Part shown: positions 62,395 to 64,000 of the stretch, in pieces
Numbering within the stretch: the first letter of the stretch is position 1
Layout of the letters: every line of letters starts with the position of its first letter
From: Haliea sp.
Lineage (GTDB): Bacteria > Pseudomonadota > Gammaproteobacteria > Pseudomonadales > Halieaceae
Direction: 5' to 3'
DNA: 64,000 nt
Assembly (NCBI GenBank): GCA_024642245.1
Contig: JAHEBM010000014.1
Location: 1-64,000, forward strand
Notes under the pieces: model-generated
What the model was told of the DNA's origin: nothing
Seen by the model: the letters and a program-made list of their open reading frames with translations, nothing else
The model's database searches: none
Translations under genes and position numbers: made by a program

Positions 62395-63051
62395 ATGAGC
62401 TTATTTGATCGTGCTGACAAGACCCTTTTGCCCACCGCGGACTCCGCCCTCCCGGGCAGGGAGCAGGCTATGCCCGTACCCGCCGCGCATTTTGTGAATG
62501 GGAAGCCTGTCAAGGGGCCATTTCCCGCGCACCTGCGCCAGGCGATGTTCGGCATGGGTTGTTTCTGGGGTGTGGAGAGAAAGTTCTGGCAGGTGGAGGG
62601 TGTGTTTACGACGGCGGTCGGTTACGCCGCGGGCATCACTCCCAACCCCGGTTACCAGGAGGTCTGTACCGGAAAGACGGGCCATAACGAGGTGGTGCTG
62701 GTGGTATTTGACCCTGCGGTGGTCACCTACGAAGCACTACTCAGACTGTTCTGGGAGGGGCATGATCCCACCCAGGGTATGCGTCAGGGCAACGACCGCG
62801 GCACCCAGTACCGTTCGGGTATTTACGTGTTCGACCCCGAGCAGGCCCGGCAGGCGGCGGCCTCGAAGGTGGTGTTCCAGCAGGCACTGGACAAGGCGGG
62901 CTTCGGTGCCATTACCACGGAAATCCTGCCGGCCCCGGTGTTCTACTACGCTGAGGAGTACCACCAGCAATACCTGGCAAAAAACCCGGGTGGTTACTGT
63001 GGCCTGGGTGGTACCGGTGTCGGCTGCCCGGTGGGCATCGTCGCCGGCTAG
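62395..63051 (+). CDS. msrA: Peptide-methionine (S)-S-oxide reductase MsrA
   Basis: 218 residues. MsrA repairs oxidised methionine. Catalytic Cys56 is in [13 protein letters not shown]; recycling cysteines lie in the C-terminal [29 protein letters not shown] and [11 protein letters not shown] are family signatures. The start at 62395 (MSLFDR) matches the E. coli MsrA N-terminus (MSLFDK), so the later ATG at 62470, although it has a good Shine-Dalgarno, is probably internal. TATACT at 62382-62387 would place the transcript start at about the ATG itself, and no Shine-Dalgarno precedes it, so a leaderless message is possible. Confidence 0.96.
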   Translation: MSLFDRADKTLLPTADSALPGREQAMPVPAAHFVNGKPVKGPFPAHLRQAMFGMGCFWGVERKFWQVEGVFTTAVGYAAGITPNPGYQEVCTGKTGHNEVVLVVFDPAVVTYEALLRLFWEGHDPTQGMRQGNDRGTQYRSGIYVFDPEQARQAAASKVVFQQALDKAGFGAITTEILPAPVFYYAEEYHQQYLAKNPGGYCGLGGTGVGCPVGIVAG

Positions 63052-63063
63052 GTTTTTTTGCCC

Positions 63064-63522
63064 TCAGGCAAAATCCTCGTCCTCGTCGAAATCCATTTCG
63101 TCGGGCTCTGCGGCTTCCAGCTGCTCCATCAGGTTGATCGCAATCGCGACGAAATCGGAATCGGTGATAATGCCCACCAGCTTGCCCTTGCGCAGGACCG
63201 GCAGGCAGCCGAGCTTATTCTTCTGCAGGTGCAGTGCCGTACCGCGCAGGTTTGAGGATTCTTCCACCGTCTGCGCCGGGGCGGTCATGATGGCGGACAG
63301 CGCCAGCTGATCCCCGCGGGGGCCGCTGGCCGCCAGCACGTCCCGCTGTGAAACTATACCGATGAGGTTGCCCTCGGCGCTCAGTATGGGAATGTGCCGG
63401 ATATGGTGCTCGGCCAGCAGCTGCCGCGCTGTGGCCAGTGTGTCGTCCGGGCCCAGTGTGTAGGGCTCCCGGGTCATGATTTCTGCAACAGTGAACACGC
63501 TACGCTCCTCGCCTGGGTGCAT
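63064..63522 (-). CDS. CBS-domain pair protein
   Basis: 152 residues forming one Bateman module: CBS1 (about 10-70; VAEIMTREPYTLGPDDTLAT, IRHIPILSAEGNLIGIVSQR) and CBS2 (about 75-135; LSAIMTAPAQTVEESSNLRG, LGCLPVLRKGKLVGIITDSD), then a strongly acidic tail. Such proteins bind adenosine nucleotides. The partner is unknown. It converges with msrA; the stop codon sits inside a short inverted repeat. Confidence 0.88.
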   Translation of the reverse strand: MHPGEERSVFTVAEIMTREPYTLGPDDTLATARQLLAEHHIRHIPILSAEGNLIGIVSQRDVLAASGPRGDQLALSAIMTAPAQTVEESSNLRGTALHLQKNKLGCLPVLRKGKLVGIITDSDFVAIAINLMEQLEAAEPDEMDFDEDEDFA

Positions 63523-63601
63523 TTCAGCAAAGGGCCACGTTAGCCCGGCCGGGATGCGGGCGCCTTGACCCTTATCAAATAATCATGCCATGGGCACGGT
63601 T

Positions 63602-64000
63602 CTAGAACAGCCTGCCCAGCAGTGCGGTCAGCGCGTTCTCCACCCGCAGGATGCGGGGGCCCAGCGATACGACCTCGCAACCGGCGCTTTCGAGCTTCTC
63701 CACCTCGTAGGGAATAAAACCGCCCTCGGGACCGATGACCAGCAGGGTTTCCTGCTCCAGTTTGCGCGGACAGGGTGGGTAATCACCCGGGTGGGCCAGC
63801 AGCGCCCGCCGGTTCCCGGTCATTGCCGGCAGGGTGTCCTCAACGAAGGGTTTGAAGCGGCGGTGACAAGCCAGTCGGGGAAGTACGGTGTCGCGAGACT
63901 GTTCCAGTCCCTGCAGCAGGTAATTTTGCAGGGCGTCTTCGCGCAATGCCGGACTCTGCCAGTAGCTCTTCTGCACCCGGTAGGAATGGATCAGGTGCAG
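63602..64000 (-). CDS. rsmE: 16S rRNA (uracil1498-N3)-methyltransferase, C-terminal part
   Basis: About 133 residues are in the window, and the reading frame stays open to the right edge. The SPOUT knot is visible: LLVIGPEGGFIPYEVEKLES and SLGPRILRVENALTALLGRL, which bind S-adenosylmethionine. The part with RVQKSYWQSP at the beginning is also typical of RsmE. RsmE methylates U1498 in the decoding region of 16S rRNA. The start and the RNA-binding PUA-like domain lie outside. Confidence 0.95.
   Translation of the reverse strand: MHLIHSYRVQKSYWQSPALREDALQNYLLQGLEQSRDTVLPRLACHRRFKPFVEDTLPAMTGNRRALLAHPGDYPPCPRKLEQETLLVIGPEGGFIPYEVEKLESAGCEVVSLGPRILRVENALTALLGRLF

Noticed and set aside
63056-63073. 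Inverted repeat TTTTGCC-CTCA-GGCAAAA between msrA and the CBS gene
   Set aside because: As a terminator it has the T run before the stem and A run after it on both strands, the wrong order.

Overview
The window is a high-GC, gene-dense stretch of a gammaproteobacterial chromosome. The combination of a full type II secretion operon, type IV pilus genes, a PAPS-forming Sat/CysC pair with a sulfotransferase, an Na+-coupled transporter and several acyl-CoA dehydrogenase/SDR genes suggests a marine aerobic heterotroph, perhaps a relative of the Halieaceae (OM60/NOR5). That placement is inference from gene content only. I see no rRNA, tRNA, CRISPR array, insertion sequence, prophage or plasmid module. 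Only the two window-edge genes (argJ, rsmE) are incomplete, and I see no clear frameshifted gene.

Layout. 1-6.6 kb: argJ end, mutT, coaE, then the type IV pilus assembly genes pilD-pilC-pilB on the minus strand, divergent from the pilin gene pilA, which has a near-perfect sigma-54 promoter. 6.7-11.4 kb: an apparent operon of two paralogous multi-span GT-C-like proteins and a GT2 polyprenyl-phosphate sugar synthase-like enzyme, in the place where pilin glycosyltransferases often sit. 11.4-17.9 kb: malate synthase G, a LysR regulator, rraA, then nadC, ampD, ampE. The order mutT-coaE-pilC-pilB-pilA ... nadC-ampD-ampE matches the E. coli arrangement, so the 6.7-15.4 kb block looks like an insertion into an ancestral neighbourhood. 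17.9-21.0 kb: an FHA-domain sigma-54 activator with two C-terminal helix-turn-helix units, followed by a membrane-anchored Ser/Thr kinase, a likely signalling pair.

21.0-27.2 kb: a YhhN-family protein, panE and yajQ, then a minus-strand thiamine salvage operon behind a TPP riboswitch (TonB receptor, small thiamine-binding protein, PnuT transporter, thiamine-kinase-like phosphotransferase). 27.3-32.4 kb: a degenerate GGDEF protein, beta-carbonic anhydrase, a 57-residue membrane protein, and a sulfotransferase with APS kinase and ATP sulfurylase. 32.5-43.9 kb: gspC-gspN, a complete type II secretion operon that lacks only its prepilin peptidase, presumably supplied by PilD at 1.6-2.4 kb.

44-51.7 kb: rubredoxin, a beta-lactamase-fold hydrolase, aminopeptidase P, an SNF-family transporter, cardiolipin synthase, a split YeeE/YedE pair and a glyoxalase-fold protein. 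51.7-59.0 kb: a likely lipid/steroid-type catabolic neighbourhood (ketosteroid isomerase-like enzyme, two adjacent acyl-CoA dehydrogenases, two SDRs, an EthD-like protein), interrupted by a DegS-like protease and a DUF1499 protein. 59-64 kb: htpX, a Tim14-like membrane J-protein, a VWA protein, two small hypothetical genes, msrA, a CBS-domain protein and the C-terminal part of rsmE.
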